A stretch of DNA of 64,000 nucleotides from Jaminaea rosea (GCF_003144245.1 NW_020289990.1:62001-126000); one strand, 5' to 3'; shown: positions 1 through 11,142, counted from the stretch's first letter. Notes: generated from the letters alone by a model not told the origin. Numbers and translations: made by a program.

Positions 1-537
1 GCATCTCCTTTGACGCGCCCGCGCAACGACAGCTCAGCGACCATGATGAGTACCGCCAGCAGCAGTCAGGCGCCTACTCGCCCAGTCCGACCACGCAACT
101 ACTCGCGCACAAGCTCAAACAGCCTACTGCGCTCCTACCTCCCCATCTGGCATCGTCGCGCCGCCTCAGCCAACGGCTCCACCACGCCTGGCGGTGGCTC
201 GCCATGGACGGCAGAACAGAGGCGCTTCCTCTCTTCGGTTGAGAGCCTCGGACGCTACGGCCTTGGTGGAGGTAGCGGGACGCCTACGCCAGGGAGGGAG
301 ACGCCCGGTGCGGGTGCGGGCGAGGGATATGCCGAGTCGCCCAGATACGAGATGGAGGAGAGGGTCGCATTTCCTATTTCGGGGGCAGTGGGGGCGCCGC
401 CTGGGTATGAAGAGCAGCGCGGTTCACCGCAGGCCCAACACCAGGAGAACGAGTCTGGCGAACAAGAGATCGAAACGCCCACAACTTCTGAGCAGAGGAC
501 TGGCTCCTTGACGACGGCCTCTGCTGGCCAAGCCTGA
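1..537 (+). CDS. C-terminal end of an unknown protein (5' partial)
   Basis: The frame is open from the first base of the window and ends at TGA 535-537, so the start lies outside. The visible 178 residues are Ser/Thr/Gly/Pro-rich and low in complexity, with a somewhat more ordered patch around LLRSYLPIWHRR and WTAEQRRFLSSVESLGRYG, then a Glu/Gln-rich tail. I see no catalytic motif or membrane segment. It looks like the disordered tail of a larger protein. Identity unknown. Confidence 0.55.
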   Translation, partial: ASPLTRPRNDSSATMMSTASSSQAPTRPVRPRNYSRTSSNSLLRSYLPIWHRRAASANGSTTPGGGSPWTAEQRRFLSSVESLGRYGLGGGSGTPTPGRETPGAGAGEGYAESPRYEMEERVAFPISGAVGAPPGYEEQRGSPQAQHQENESGEQEIETPTTSEQRTGSLTTASAGQA

Positions 538-1407
538 GGCAACGCGGCGAGCAAGACGTTCTTCTCGGCCGGCGGGCTGCTCAACATTCGGGCCTATTTC
601 GCTTCTCCTCCCTTCTCCCTCCTCGCCGACACTGTTTCTGCTCTTCGCTCTCCTCCCCCCGAGCAGCTCCTCACCAACATGAACCCCCCTCCCCCATTTC
701 CTCCTTCTTCCCTCATCGGTCCAATCCCCCACCTTTCAAGTCCCGCATCTGTATCTCTAGCTATTCATGCTCCACGCCGCGTTATCCCTTCCTCTTCCCT
801 TCCCTGCTGCTCCTCGTCACACGTTCCGTACATGGACCCCCTCCCCTCACGCACAATCGCTTCATCAAAACTGTCCATAGCCCTCTAACGAGAAACGCGA
901 AATGAATGAACGAAGACATGAAATGTTCGCGCGTTGCCCGATCTGCGAGCGAAGGGGACCTTGTTCAAGCGAGCGACAGGGAGATGGACGGCAATGATCA
1001 CAGCTGAAAATGAGCATACTATTGGCGACGTGATATGGGAAGATGAGGAGCACAAATGATGCTGTAGACGAGGCGAGACGAGATGGAGCAGGTGAGAGCA
1101 CGATGCGCTTTGAGGGTCAGAAACGAGGGCGAAGCCAATGGGTCGTGTGGTGTGAGAGAGCACGGACAGGCCTCTCTACGGTGTTCAGGCTGCCCTTGCT
1201 GGGCTCCCAAGGAGGTATGATGGGGAGTTGGAGGAGAAAATGCTGGTGGGTAGGCGCCGTGGCGCGTAGGGCTCGAGATTGGAAAGAGCAGCCGCGATGC
1301 TGGTTGGCTGCGGTCGGCTTGGTGGGCCTCTTGATCAAGGAAGCGAAGGGACAAAGTGCAGTGTCGTCCATCGTCCATCTTGCGCACACTACGCAAGCTG
1401 GTCTGGC
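538..1407. other. Intergenic stretch, no gene seen
   Basis: This 870-bp stretch lies between two convergent stop codons. Short open frames on both strands overlap each other and show no family similarity, signal peptide or convincing splice sites. It probably holds the two 3' UTRs, including a pyrimidine-rich segment around 600-720. Confidence 0.5.
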
Positions 1408-2220
1408 CTAGAAGTCCTCCTTCTTGGCAAAGTCGTCGAAGCGCATCGAGGCCCACGGCTCGTTGGCTCCATCAGCCCCTGCTCGCAGGTATTCCGCCGT
1501 AGCCAGATTGGCAGGCATGGTGTGCGTAGTGCTGGCCCCCTGAGCGAATGGATTGGCTCGCGGTGCCAGTCTTGCCGGAGTGGGCGCGATCGTCCTCCTC
1601 GGCGCTGGAGGGGGAGCCATGCTTCCCGGTCCAGCAGCGAGGTCGACATTCTCCTGCTCCTCGTCGACAAAGTCGCCCTCTTCATCGCCAAAGGCATCGC
1701 CCAGTACATCGTCCGCGGTGCGTTTGAGCGATGAGGAAGAGGAGGCGGCCACACTCGCGCCATCCTCCTCCATGAGATCGTCGCTGCGATTCTGATGGCG
1801 GATAGTGGCATACTCGACGGCGCTGGGCCAGGCATTCCCCTCGCCGAAAGGCTGCAGCTCCCTCGCGCCTTGTTGCTGCTGTGCCATTCCCCACGTAGGC
1901 ATGGATTGTGTCCTGCCCCACGTCGCTCGAGGTGGAAGGACGGCCGCACCACTGGGCGGTGTACCTGCCCTACCCCCATTCGACCCATCATACCCCCTCT
2001 CTACCGCCATGCGTGCCCGCATTCCCACGCTCTGCAAGCCCGCGAGCACATCGGAGGAGGGGCGGCTGGCCATTTGGCATGACAAGCGCGAGTCGGTACG
2101 GCTAAAGGTCGTATTGGGTGAGCCGGTCGAGTAGGAGGAAAAGGTCGAGGGAGGAGGGAAGGCCTCTGCTGCTGAGAGCGTTGGGTTGAAGGGACGTTTC
2201 GTCGGATTTGGGTTGGTCAT
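1408..2220 (-). CDS. Spd1/Dif1-like ribonucleotide reductase inhibitor family protein
   Basis: One exon, 270 aa. The clue is residues 58-78, DVLAGLQSVGMRARMAVERGY. From memory this resembles the motif of fungal proteins in the RNR_inhib family (Spd1, Dif1, Sml1-related), where a SVGMR(V/A)RK-like core followed by GY is typical. The N-terminus (TKRPFNPTLS) also resembles the short Lys/Arg-Pro-Phe start of that family. The rest is disordered, with an acidic stretch at about residues 170-200. Such proteins restrain ribonucleotide reductase by binding its subunits or controlling small-subunit location. The gene is divergent from ORC1 and shares its 328-bp promoter, which suits an S-phase role. 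The family call rests on one motif. Confidence 0.5.
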   Translation of the reverse strand: MTNPNPTKRPFNPTLSAAEAFPPPSTFSSYSTGSPNTTFSRTDSRLSCQMASRPSSDVLAGLQSVGMRARMAVERGYDGSNGGRAGTPPSGAAVLPPRATWGRTQSMPTWGMAQQQQGARELQPFGEGNAWPSAVEYATIRHQNRSDDLMEEDGASVAASSSSSLKRTADDVLGDAFGDEEGDFVDEEQENVDLAAGPGSMAPPPAPRRTIAPTPARLAPRANPFAQGASTTHTMPANLATAEYLRAGADGANEPWASMRFDDFAKKEDF

Positions 2221-2548
2221 GATGTTCGTGCGAGGCGTTTATTGAGTCGAGCGGCGATGATCGTCGTGACAAAGTAGTGCTGAGTGATGGTTGGGTCGTA
2301 ATGGCAAGGCAAGATGGCGAGGATGGATGCTGAGTGTCCCACAGAGCAGGGGGCTCGATTTGGCGCCGAACGCCCGAGGCGGGCGAGGGCACTTCAGCAG
2401 AGCTCGACGCGCCTATTTGGCTTGCGCGAGCCGCGACGCGACGAGCGTCTCGAGGGCCGGGCAGCAGCAAAGGGTCGGACGAGCAGAGAGACACAACTTC
2501 TCACTGCGTCGTCCTCTCGTCCCCGCATCACCGCCCCCACCAGCAACC
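2221..2548. promoter_or_regulatory. Divergent promoter of the RNR-inhibitor-like gene and ORC1
   Basis: A 328-bp gap between two start codons facing apart. It contains TTTGGCGCC at 2359-2367, which fits the E2F consensus TTTSSCGC, and GACGCGAC at 2435-2442, which resembles the MBF/MCB core ACGCG. Both are known G1/S promoter elements in eukaryotes and fungi. Their use here is inferred. Confidence 0.45.
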
Positions 2549-5200
2549 ATGCCTCGAGCTCGCAAGCATCGAGCAGGCCCATCTCACGCTACACACCTCC
2601 CAGCACATCGCTATCAGCCCACCGGCCAGCCCACCGAGCAGGCAACACAGCCCCGTCTCTTCTGGCCTGGCTTTCGACGTCGCCGAATTCAAGAAGCCAA
2701 ATCGCAGCTCAAGGCTGCGGGCCCTTCTGACCACCATGACGATGAGAACGAGGCAGAAGGCGAGACCTTCCACGTAGGTGACGTGGTAATGGTCAAGCAC
2801 ACCACGCCCCTCCCCGTCGTCGGCCTCATCACCCAGATCTGGACCATCCCCGGCGCACAGCAGGAGGAGGACGAAGAAGAGGACGGAGACGACGAAGAGG
2901 ACTTTGTCCCCCTCTGGTGCAAGATTCGCTTCTTCTACTGGCCAGAGCTCCTCTCTGGCCCCACAAAGACTCGCATGCGAGGCCTCTGGGACAAGGTGGA
3001 GATCTACTACACGCATCGCCTCCCACGCTTGATGCCCTCTTCTCGCAAGTCGAATCGCAGTCTTGCGGCCGCCGAGCTGCCCTTCGAGGATGACTTTCAG
3101 CTTGGACCAAGTCTGCTGGAGAGCGACGGCTTCACTGTTACCGAGATCCTGGGCCGAGCGCACATCCATCCAAATGTCGAAGCGGCCAACGAGGCAGCGC
3201 GCGTGGACACCCGAGCCCTTCTACATCAGGGGAAGGTGGTACCTCGCCACCTCTTCTGCAACAAGGCCGTAGACCCGATGAAGGAGCTCTTCTGGCACGT
3301 CGACTACTCCGCCATCTACGAGAAGGGAAAAGAGGGAAGAGGATGGGACGTGCCTGTCAAGGAGAGCGATTTCAAGGGAAGAGCATTGACTGAGTGGGCG
3401 GATGCGGAGAAGAAGAGGCTGGGCATCACCACAACCACTGGAGGACGAAAGGTGACGGTCAAACCGCTCAAGAAGCAGGCACCTGTGAAGAAGGTCCGGC
3501 GAGCTAGTTTGAGCGAGTCGGAGGAGAGCAGCTCAAGTGACGAGGACGGGGATGGGGGACGCAGCGATGATGGCGACTTCCACAGCAGCGGGTCAGAGGA
3601 CAGCGACGAGAGCGAGAGCGAGGATGAGGATGACGCTTCAACCGCAGCCACGTCCGACTACGAAGACGACGACGAAGGCTGGACCGCACGCAAGCGCAAA
3701 CGCGCACCAACGAGCTATCGGGCACCCGCACCTCGCGCCCGCCGTCAAGTCGACCTACGTCGTTCAGCTCGCGAGCAGCTACAAGACCGCAACCAGGCCA
3801 CTTCCTCTGGCGCATTGCTGCCCGATCCAATCTCCTCCCTACCCTACGGATTCGCCTCTGTCGCCTCCCTCAATTTTATGACACCAACGGAACGAGCTCT
3901 GCGCCTCCTGCACGTTTCCACCACGCCTTCACGCCTGCCTTGCCGCACAAAGCAAGCCGAGGACCTGCTCTGCCTCCTAGAGGACTCGCTCGATACGGGC
4001 ATCGGGTCGTGCATCTACATCTCCGGCGTGCCAGGAACGGGCAAGACGGCAACTGTGCGCGGCGTCATTTCGCAGCTGCAGCGTCGGGCCGAGGTTGGGC
4101 AGGTGAATCCCTTCGACTTCCTCGAGATCAACGGAATGCGGGTGGCGGACGCGGGCGAGGCGTATTCGATGTTGTGGAGCGTGGTAGGCGCTAGCGGGGG
4201 TGGGGGGCGACGAAGCCCGAAAGCAGCGCTGGGCTTGCTGTCGCGCCACTACGCCGCTACATCTAGCAGCGCAGGTTTGGGACCAGGAAGGGCAGCGACC
4301 ATTGTCCTCATGGACGAACTTGACCAGCTCCTCACCTCGAGGCAGGATGTTATGTACAACCTCTTCAACTGGCCGTCTGCCCGCAACTCGAGGCTAATCG
4401 TCATTGCGGTCGCCAACACGATGGACCTGCCGGAGAGGACCATGTCCGCGAAAGTGGCCAGCAGGCTAGGTATGACGCGTATCACCTTCATGCCGTATGC
4501 CGATAAGGAGTTGGGGGAAATTGTCAGGTCGAGATTGAGAGCTCCTGAGCCCAGGCGTGACGATGAGGAAGACGTGTTAGGGGAGATGGAGAATGAGCAG
4601 GAGAGTGCAGAACAGCACGCACTCCTTACCGCAGCCACGGCAGGATGCGAGCCCCTTTTCGCCAACGAAGCGATCACGTACGCGGCGAAGCGCATCAGCA
4701 ACGTATCAGGCGATGCTCGACGCATGTTGGACGTCTGTCGTCGCTCACTCGAGTCCGTGTCCTCGACGGAGGGCTCACGCGTCACAATCGCAGACGTGCG
4801 AGCAGTACTGGACGGCATGGTCAAGTCTTCGCGGCCGAGCCACATCTCTCGCTCCCTCTCGCTGCATGGAAAGGTACTGCTGGTATCGCTGCTGGCATTG
4901 TTGCGCAAGACTGGCCTAGCAGAGATCTCCCTCGCCGATCTGAGCAACCATCATCGCGCCCTCTGTCGGCTGCACGACGTTGGTTCCCTCTCCAACAACA
5001 ACACCGCTTCCTCATCCGTAGCACTTCTCGCTCTCAACCAACTCGTGTCCCTCGGCCTCGTCATTCTCGTGGGCAGCGCAACAGGACCGGGCAAGGCGGC
5101 AGGGCAGGGTCGCGTACTGCTTTCGACATCATTGCGGGAGGACGAGGTGCGGCTTGCGCTCGAGGGAGATGAGGACCGCAGGGTCAGGGGTATGGTATGA
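2549..5200 (+). CDS. ORC1: Origin recognition complex subunit 1
   Basis: 883 aa in one exon. The frame is open further upstream, but ATG 2549 has a good context (agcaaccATG) and sits just before the conserved part. Residues about 74-240 form a BAH domain (FHVGDVVMVK, then the WCKIRFFYWPEL segment). A long acidic, Ser-rich linker follows (about 310-400). The AAA+ ATPase has Walker A SGVPGTGKT near 491, Walker B VLMDELDQL near 584 and sensor-1 region VANTMDLPER near 620. A winged-helix region closes the protein. ORC1 binds ATP, marks replication origins and starts MCM loading in the nucleus. The domain order and the Orc1-type Walker B with an NLFNWP extension separate it from CDC6. The acidic linker is longer than usual but in frame. 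Confidence 0.96.
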   Translation: MPRARKHRAGPSHATHLPAHRYQPTGQPTEQATQPRLFWPGFRRRRIQEAKSQLKAAGPSDHHDDENEAEGETFHVGDVVMVKHTTPLPVVGLITQIWTIPGAQQEEDEEEDGDDEEDFVPLWCKIRFFYWPELLSGPTKTRMRGLWDKVEIYYTHRLPRLMPSSRKSNRSLAAAELPFEDDFQLGPSLLESDGFTVTEILGRAHIHPNVEAANEAARVDTRALLHQGKVVPRHLFCNKAVDPMKELFWHVDYSAIYEKGKEGRGWDVPVKESDFKGRALTEWADAEKKRLGITTTTGGRKVTVKPLKKQAPVKKVRRASLSESEESSSSDEDGDGGRSDDGDFHSSGSEDSDESESEDEDDASTAATSDYEDDDEGWTARKRKRAPTSYRAPAPRARRQVDLRRSAREQLQDRNQATSSGALLPDPISSLPYGFASVASLNFMTPTERALRLLHVSTTPSRLPCRTKQAEDLLCLLEDSLDTGIGSCIYISGVPGTGKTATVRGVISQLQRRAEVGQVNPFDFLEINGMRVADAGEAYSMLWSVVGASGGGGRRSPKAALGLLSRHYAATSSSAGLGPGRAATIVLMDELDQLLTSRQDVMYNLFNWPSARNSRLIVIAVANTMDLPERTMSAKVASRLGMTRITFMPYADKELGEIVRSRLRAPEPRRDDEEDVLGEMENEQESAEQHALLTAATAGCEPLFANEAITYAAKRISNVSGDARRMLDVCRRSLESVSSTEGSRVTIADVRAVLDGMVKSSRPSHISRSLSLHGKVLLVSLLALLRKTGLAEISLADLSNHHRALCRLHDVGSLSNNNTASSSVALLALNQLVSLGLVILVGSATGPGKAAGQGRVLLSTSLREDEVRLALEGDEDRRVRGMV

Positions 5201-5513
5201 TGACGCGACGAGATTGGCGAGTTGAATGGCCGCGGAATGTTCTGTTGACGGAGGTGCGGGTGGGGATCGCGTCCTGAGCGAGGAAGAGGAGGAAGCGGGC
5301 CGTACACTCGTTGGCTTCCAGGCACAACGACGCGTTTGCGGCGTTAAAACGGCAAGCGGCATCCGTGACGGGCCGTCTGTTGGAGTTGGATACGGCAGTT
5401 GCGCCGACGATCAAGCAACATTGATCACTCGTGGGCTGTGTGACTCGCTGCTGGCTTCTTGCTTCTCAATCCAATCCTCCATCCTCATCTTTGATACCAC
5501 CCCTCTGTTCGCG
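5201..5513. other. Intergenic: ORC1 3' end and promoter of the MP88-like gene
   Basis: A 313-bp stretch with no gene seen. The frame of the next gene is open upstream of its ATG, but that part lacks coding character. A pyrimidine-rich segment precedes ATG 5514. Confidence 0.4.
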
Positions 5514-6981
5514 ATGCGCTTTTTCGTCACTACGACTGCACTGCTGCTCAGCCTCGCTTCGACTGGCTGGGCGGCACAGTACCCTACGCCCAACAATCTG
5601 CCTGCCAAGACGGTGAGCACGCGATGCGATGCTGCGTATACAGCTAGCTTGCTAATCTTCACTCTTTTTTCATTGACAGGCCCCCGGCCAGACGGGCTTC
5701 AATGACTGCCGCAAGCGATGGGGCGATTCGAGCCCCGACTCGCTCTGCCAGAACGCCTACGTCAATGATATGTGAGTGGGCGAAGACGACGAGCGAGGCG
5801 ACTCGTGCTGACCTCCTGGACCTCCTTCGCAGCAACACTTGGTGCATCTTCGCCCCTGCTACCGTCAACACCGTGGGCAATGCTGAGGCTGACACGGTGG
5901 CATACTGCACCAAGAAGGGTGAGTGAGCGCATGGACTGCATCACAGGATGAGCGCTGAACTCCCTGCTCTTGTCTTAGGCTTCGGCACCCGTATCATCCC
6001 ACCTGGTACTGTCAAGGGCTTGCAATTCATCAAGGTCGTGAGTACTCTTCGACGCCGCTCCGCGCGCGAGCAGCGGTGCGACTTCTTCTGACCTTCTCCG
6101 CCTCCCGACAGGGCGACGAGTATCTCCAACTCACCGCAGTAGGAGACTTTACCAAGATCAAACTGAAAGCCCACGATGACGGAGGAGAGCTGGACAATGC
6201 AGGCGCAGATAGTGAGCTCAGCGACCCCAGGAGCGTGCTCAACTTCGCTGCGCGACCTCATGGACGCGCTCGACTTCGCTTGCTGACCCCATCCTACCGT
6301 ATCGCGCGCGCTCACAGACGTCGGCAACCCCCGCGGTGGCAAAGTCTTCACAAACGCCTTCAAGGGACACTACGAGCGCTCCATCCACTGGCACATGTTC
6401 CTCGGGTACAACGAGATGTCCATGCGTATCTGCTCGCGTCGCGGGGATATGCGCAACTGCCCTCACATGTGAGTGGGCGTCAGGGAGGCGCTGCGAAGGG
6501 AGCCGATGCCGCGAACTGACGTGCTCTATCCTGATGCTCTCTACCCATCTTGAACGGCGAAGATACGACGAACAGGGGAGTCAATGGAACGACCCAGGCG
6601 TATACGAATCAGGCCATTTCGAGCACTGTAAGTTTGCTCAGACCCCAGGCGTAGCCGCGTTGGGATGCATCGTGTACGGGGCACTGCTGATGGTGCTTCT
6701 TCGCCCCCTTCCGCTCCCTTCCCTTCTCTTTGGCTGCCTCTTGCTCTCCAATCGCTCATCATCCCCATCACCCACATTCTTCTATCCCGCATCATCGCCC
6801 ACTCACAGGCCAAGGCGAGCGAAGCAAATTCCCCGGCATCTACAATGGCAAGCAGTGGTTCCAGCACGACGGCGAGGCTCCTCCCGCTCACAAACCTGGC
6901 AAGACGTTCAACTGCGTCCAGCAGCCAGGAATTTACGGTCTCGGGGGCCATATTGCCCAGAAGGACGTTCCTGGGTCGTAG
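5514..6981 (+). CDS. MP88 / macrofage-activating-glycoprotein-like secreted protein
   Basis: Eight exons: 5514-5612, 5680-5771, 5833-5918, 5979-6037, 6112-6211, 6318-6468, 6563-6627 and 6809-6981; all junctions are GT-AG and in frame, giving 274 aa. The first 21 residues (MRFFVTTTALLLSLASTGWAA) are a signal peptide. The mature part carries hallmarks I associate with the basidiomycete MP88 family: FNDCRKRWGD, NTWCIFAPAT, VAYCTKKGFGTR(I)IPPGT, a GGELDNAGAD segment, FTNAF, and PHIYDEQG. It lacks the Ser/Thr-rich, GPI-anchored tail of Cryptococcus MP88, so it is probably soluble and extracellular. Four introns contain a CTGAC branch-like site. Function unknown; related mannoproteins are cell-surface antigens. 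Confidence 0.85.
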
Positions 6982-7200
6982 GTGCGGCGAGAGACCTCGT
7001 CATGAACTCCCTAGGCTGCGGACACTAGTCTCTCCTCCCTTGATCCGATAATGTCGCTTGTTTCCCCCTACTCTTCCCTTGACCTCTAATCTAATGATAC
7101 GTGACCATCGTCCCCTAATCGTGCGTGGAATGTCACACTCACTCACAACTCTCTCTACGCGCACGCTGATCGTCATTTCAAGCCTCCCGCGCCGCCCGCT

Positions 7201-10200
7201 CTACTGAATATTGTAGAACACGAAACCCGGGCTACCCGGCTCGGCAATCTCTACATTCTTCTTATCCTGCGGGTCCATCTTTTCAATGTCCTCCCTCTTC
7301 TCATCTACATCCTCCAAAATCACCTCTTCAAAGCCCAAGGTCCTCTTCAAGTAACCCTCTGCCGCCTTGACAGTCTCGCGCTCATCGAAGGGGAGAGCCC
7401 TCTCAAAGCTCTTTGCGCCAAACTCGGCAAGACGCTTCTTAAAGGCCATAACGAAGGGCATGGCTCGCTTGTCCCTCAGCAGGCCTTGCTCGGTCAATGC
7501 AGCACGCACGGCGGCGTCGTCCACCGAGTTGGTGGCGGCATCGTAGTTGGAGCGCATGGCCGCAATGCAGGCGTCTTGGATGGCCGGGAAGGATCTGGCG
7601 ATGAAGATGCGCACGGCCTTGCGGGCTCGCTCGTCGTACTTGAGGCTGACGGCCTTGCCCTTGCTCTTACGCTTGACAAGGGCAAGCTCCGCGTCACGGA
7701 TCGTCTTGACCATCTCCTTGACATAGCCTGCCGCGTCGCTGACGGCCTTGTCCACTCCGGCCGCGGAGGGCTTGGGGAACGAGGCCGTCTGGACGGAGCC
7801 ACTCTCGCCGAGAACCTTGCGGTAGAGATGCTCAGCAAAGTGCGGGGCAATGGGCGCGATGAGGAGTGCTTGCGTGCGAATCCACAGCTTGACGAGGTCG
7901 ATGTGCATGCCGCCTTCAGCCGCGGTAGCATCACGGTAAAGGTCACGAGCAGACTGCAGCTCGTAGAAGCCAAACTTGCACACGTCCTTGTACCACGCCT
8001 TCTCGTACAGCTTCTCCACCTCGAAGATGTACGAGTTGATGTCGTTCTCAAAGACCTTGTCCCAGAAGGAAGTCTTGGCGCCCGTGCGGAGCTTGCCCAC
8101 CTCAGCCTCTGAGAGGACCTCCTCGCACCAGAGCAAGAGCGTGTGCAGGCGCAAGATGTTGGCATTCGCCGTCTTCTCCTCGAAGTTGGCGTCCTCGATC
8201 GAGTCGCCCGCATCAGCAAGGGAGAGACGCGTGGCATCTGCACCGAACTTTTCGACCGACTGACGCATAGTGAGCGAGTTTCCAGTGGACTTCGACATCT
8301 TCTTGCCGTTGAGCATCAGGTGCCCATTGATGCGCATGGCACGCGGCCAGTGCTCCTCTGGGAAAAGTGCTGCGTGGTTGTAGATGCAGAATGTCAAGTG
8401 GTTGGGAATCAGGTCCTTGCCCGAGGAGCGCAAGTCGAAGGGATAGAAGTAGCGGAACTCGCGGCGCAAGATGTTGAGCTTCTCGAGGGGCACATTGCAT
8501 GAAGCGGGAGGCGCGGCGTCGTTGAAGATGTAGGACCACGCTTCGTCTGTGAGGTCCTCAGCCTTGACGCCGAGCGGGCCAACAACGCTGCCGTCTTCTA
8601 CGCCGCCCTGCAGCAGGTGCGCAACAGTGTAGTAGCTCATGTAGATGGTCGAGTCCGAGAGAGATTCAACAAGGTATTGTGGGTCCCAAGGCAGCTTCGA
8701 CCCAAGACCGTAGGAACGAGCGCAGGCCCATTGGTGGAGCCACCCAAGCACCTGCTCAAACGCATTGCGCGTCTCAGGCTGGAAGGTGTTCATCTGCGCG
8801 AGGAGCTTGGCCGCCTTTTCCTTCCAGCTCGTCTCTCCGTAGTCGAGGTACCACTGATCGCACAGCGCCACGACGCACTCGTCGCTGGAACGCGAGATGA
8901 TCAGACCTTCCGGCTCGGCGTAGGGGAATGCGAGACCCGCGGCAATCATCTGGTCGCGCACCTTGGGCTTTGCCTCTTGGACAGTCTGGCCCTTGAAGTC
9001 GCCGACGAGCATTGTGCCCGAGTAAAAGCCCTCCTTGTACGCTTGGTCCTTGGCCTCGGCGAGGAGGAGAGCGTCCTTGGGTGATTGGATCTTGAGCTTC
9101 TTGACAAGGGCTTCCGCCGTCATGCCGCCGTATGTGGGCGTTTCGATGACGGGGATGGGGTCGTACTGCACCCACGATTCGTCGATCTTGTAGTAGGCTG
9201 CCTTCTTGCGGAGCTCCATGAGGTTTATGTAGTCGTCGGGCGAGTCGGAGGGCACGGATGTGACGACGCCGGTACCCTTGGTGGCGAGAACGGTCTGCAT
9301 GGGGAGGAGGTAGACTTCGGGGTGGATGCCAAAGGGCGCCTGGGGGTGGGCGGAGGGAGTGGGCCAGGTGTTGGTCAGCCATCGTGATCCGCCCTCATGC
9401 CTCCGCCAGGCCGCAACGCACCTTGATCTTCGTGCCAAGCAAGGCCTCGCCCTTGACTGACGCCAGCTTCTTGATAACTCCACGCTCCTTCGTGACCCCC
9501 TGGAAAGCCATATTCCTCGCTGCCCTATCTGTGCAAAGGTACACATCCTTCTCGTTGATCTGGAAAAGGCCGTACTCAATTGCGGGCCCGACGAAGCAGT
9601 TCGTCTGGCCATACATCGTCTCAGGACGGAGCGTAGCAGCGACAAAGTAGGTGCGCGAGCCCTCGGGCAGCTGCTTAGCAACCTCTGCAGCTCGCTCTCC
9701 CCACTGCGAGACCTCCATCTTGAGCGCCGTATACTCCTGCGGTCCGAGTGCCTCGCCGCTCGATCGATCGTGGTCCATGCAGGGTTGACCGTCCTTGGGC
9801 GAGTAAATGGTGTATCGCTCACCGAAAGCAATCTTCTGCTGGCTGCGCAACAGGTTCATTTGCCAGCGCACGAAAGAATCGTAGTAAGGGTTGACGTCCG
9901 TGGTGAGGAAAGCGCGACGCCAGTCGAGACGGGCGCCCATCGAGGCCGTGTCCGCCTTGGCGATGGGTGGGAAATAACGCAGCCAGTAGACGGGGTCTGC
10001 GAACTTGTGGATCTCGCTGCGCTCCACGCCCATGTTCTCGAGGATCTGGAACTGGTACTTGAGCCCGCCGGACTTGGCGGCGAGCTTGCCCTTCTCGAGC
10101 TTGGGGGCGTTGCTCTGCGTAACAGACGACGTCGGAGGCTGAGGAGCGTCTCCGATGTCCTCCTCCTCGTCGCGATAGCCAGAGAAGTCTGCGCCAAACT

Positions 10201-10816
10201 TGCTGATCTCGTTGACGAGCTTGTCCGAGGCGGCCTTGATGGGCATTCCGGTACAGTGGAAGGCCCATGGGAACAGGGCGCGACGCCCCTTCATGCGCTC
10301 GTAGCCTACAGCAAATTCGACCTTGGAGAGGGAAAAGGCGTGACCGAGATGGAGAGAGCCGTTCATGTAGGCGTAGGGGAAGGTACCGAACCATTTGGGG
10401 TACTTGGCGCGGATCTCCTCGGGGCTCATGTCCTCGAGGCCTTCGACGCCGGATTGCATGGGCGAGTCGACTTCAAAGAAGCGGGACTGGTGGGGCGCGA
10501 GCGGTCGTCACAGCAATGTCAGCTGCTGTAACATGTAGCTCCGTCTCCTTCTCTGACTCGCCTCCTTCCAATAGGCCTGGTACTGCTTCTCGAGGTCAGT
10601 CAAGTAGTCACGCTTCGAGGTCTGTGGGTGCGAGGAGCGAGGAGAGGGAGGTGAGGGTCAGCAACCCCTTTGGACGTTGATACGTGCACCCCTATGCTCG
10701 CTCACGTTCTCGAGCTGGATCGTTCCACTACCAGGCTCAGGCCCATCAGCCTTGGCAGGAGGCGCAGCACTGGTAGCTGCTCCTCCCTTTGCGCCGGAAG
10801 CCTCCTTAGGAGCCAT
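7201..10816 (-). CDS. CDC60: Leucyl-tRNA synthetase, cytosolic
   Basis: Four exons on the minus strand: 10706-10816, 10562-10621, 9422-10486 and 7201-9339; total 1124 aa, normal for the eukaryotic/archaeal LeuRS form. It charges tRNA-Leu in the cytosol. The HIGH-type motif is HLGH (about residues 103-106, in YMNGSLHLGHAF) and the KMSKS motif is in KKMSKSTGN near residue 755. The editing domain lies between them (TKGTGVVTSVPSDSPDD). The N-terminus MAPKEASGAKGG shows no targeting helix, which supports a cytosolic enzyme. Intron 2 (10487-10561) needs a GC donor, GAG|gcgagt; no GT site nearby keeps the frame. The 3' exon ends at FYNIQ. Confidence 0.95.
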
Positions 10817-11142
10817 CGTCGGCGTGATCAGCGGCGTTGGCGTCGTATGCAAGAGGCGCGGTACTGCAGAGAAGAGGTAGCGATGAGGGCGAAGCGTCGT
10901 TCCAAATAGACGCAGCGTCGTTGTGAAGGAATTCGCCGTTGCGATGGAGGACGAGATTAAAGAAGTGTCAATTGCGAAGGACTCGGAGCTGAACCTTGAC
11001 TCGAGTCGACATGGACAGAGGCGGCGGCGGCTGCCTGCGTCGGCGCCTTGACGGAACTGGCTTTGGATTATGGACTCTTGACTCTGGGCGGAAGGCCGGC
11101 CCGTCACGTGACGCCCTGCCCGTGTTACCACCTCCCTCGCCG
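10817..11142. other. Intergenic: LeuRS promoter region
   Basis: A 326-bp gap upstream of the LeuRS ATG and downstream of the next minus-strand stop. The LeuRS frame stays open here without a conserved sequence, so I treat it as 5' UTR and promoter. No other gene is seen. Confidence 0.4.

Noticed and set aside
9770-10531. 253-codon plus-strand frame antisense to leucyl-tRNA synthetase
   Set aside because: It mirrors the strongly conserved LeuRS exon on the other strand and has no independent motif.
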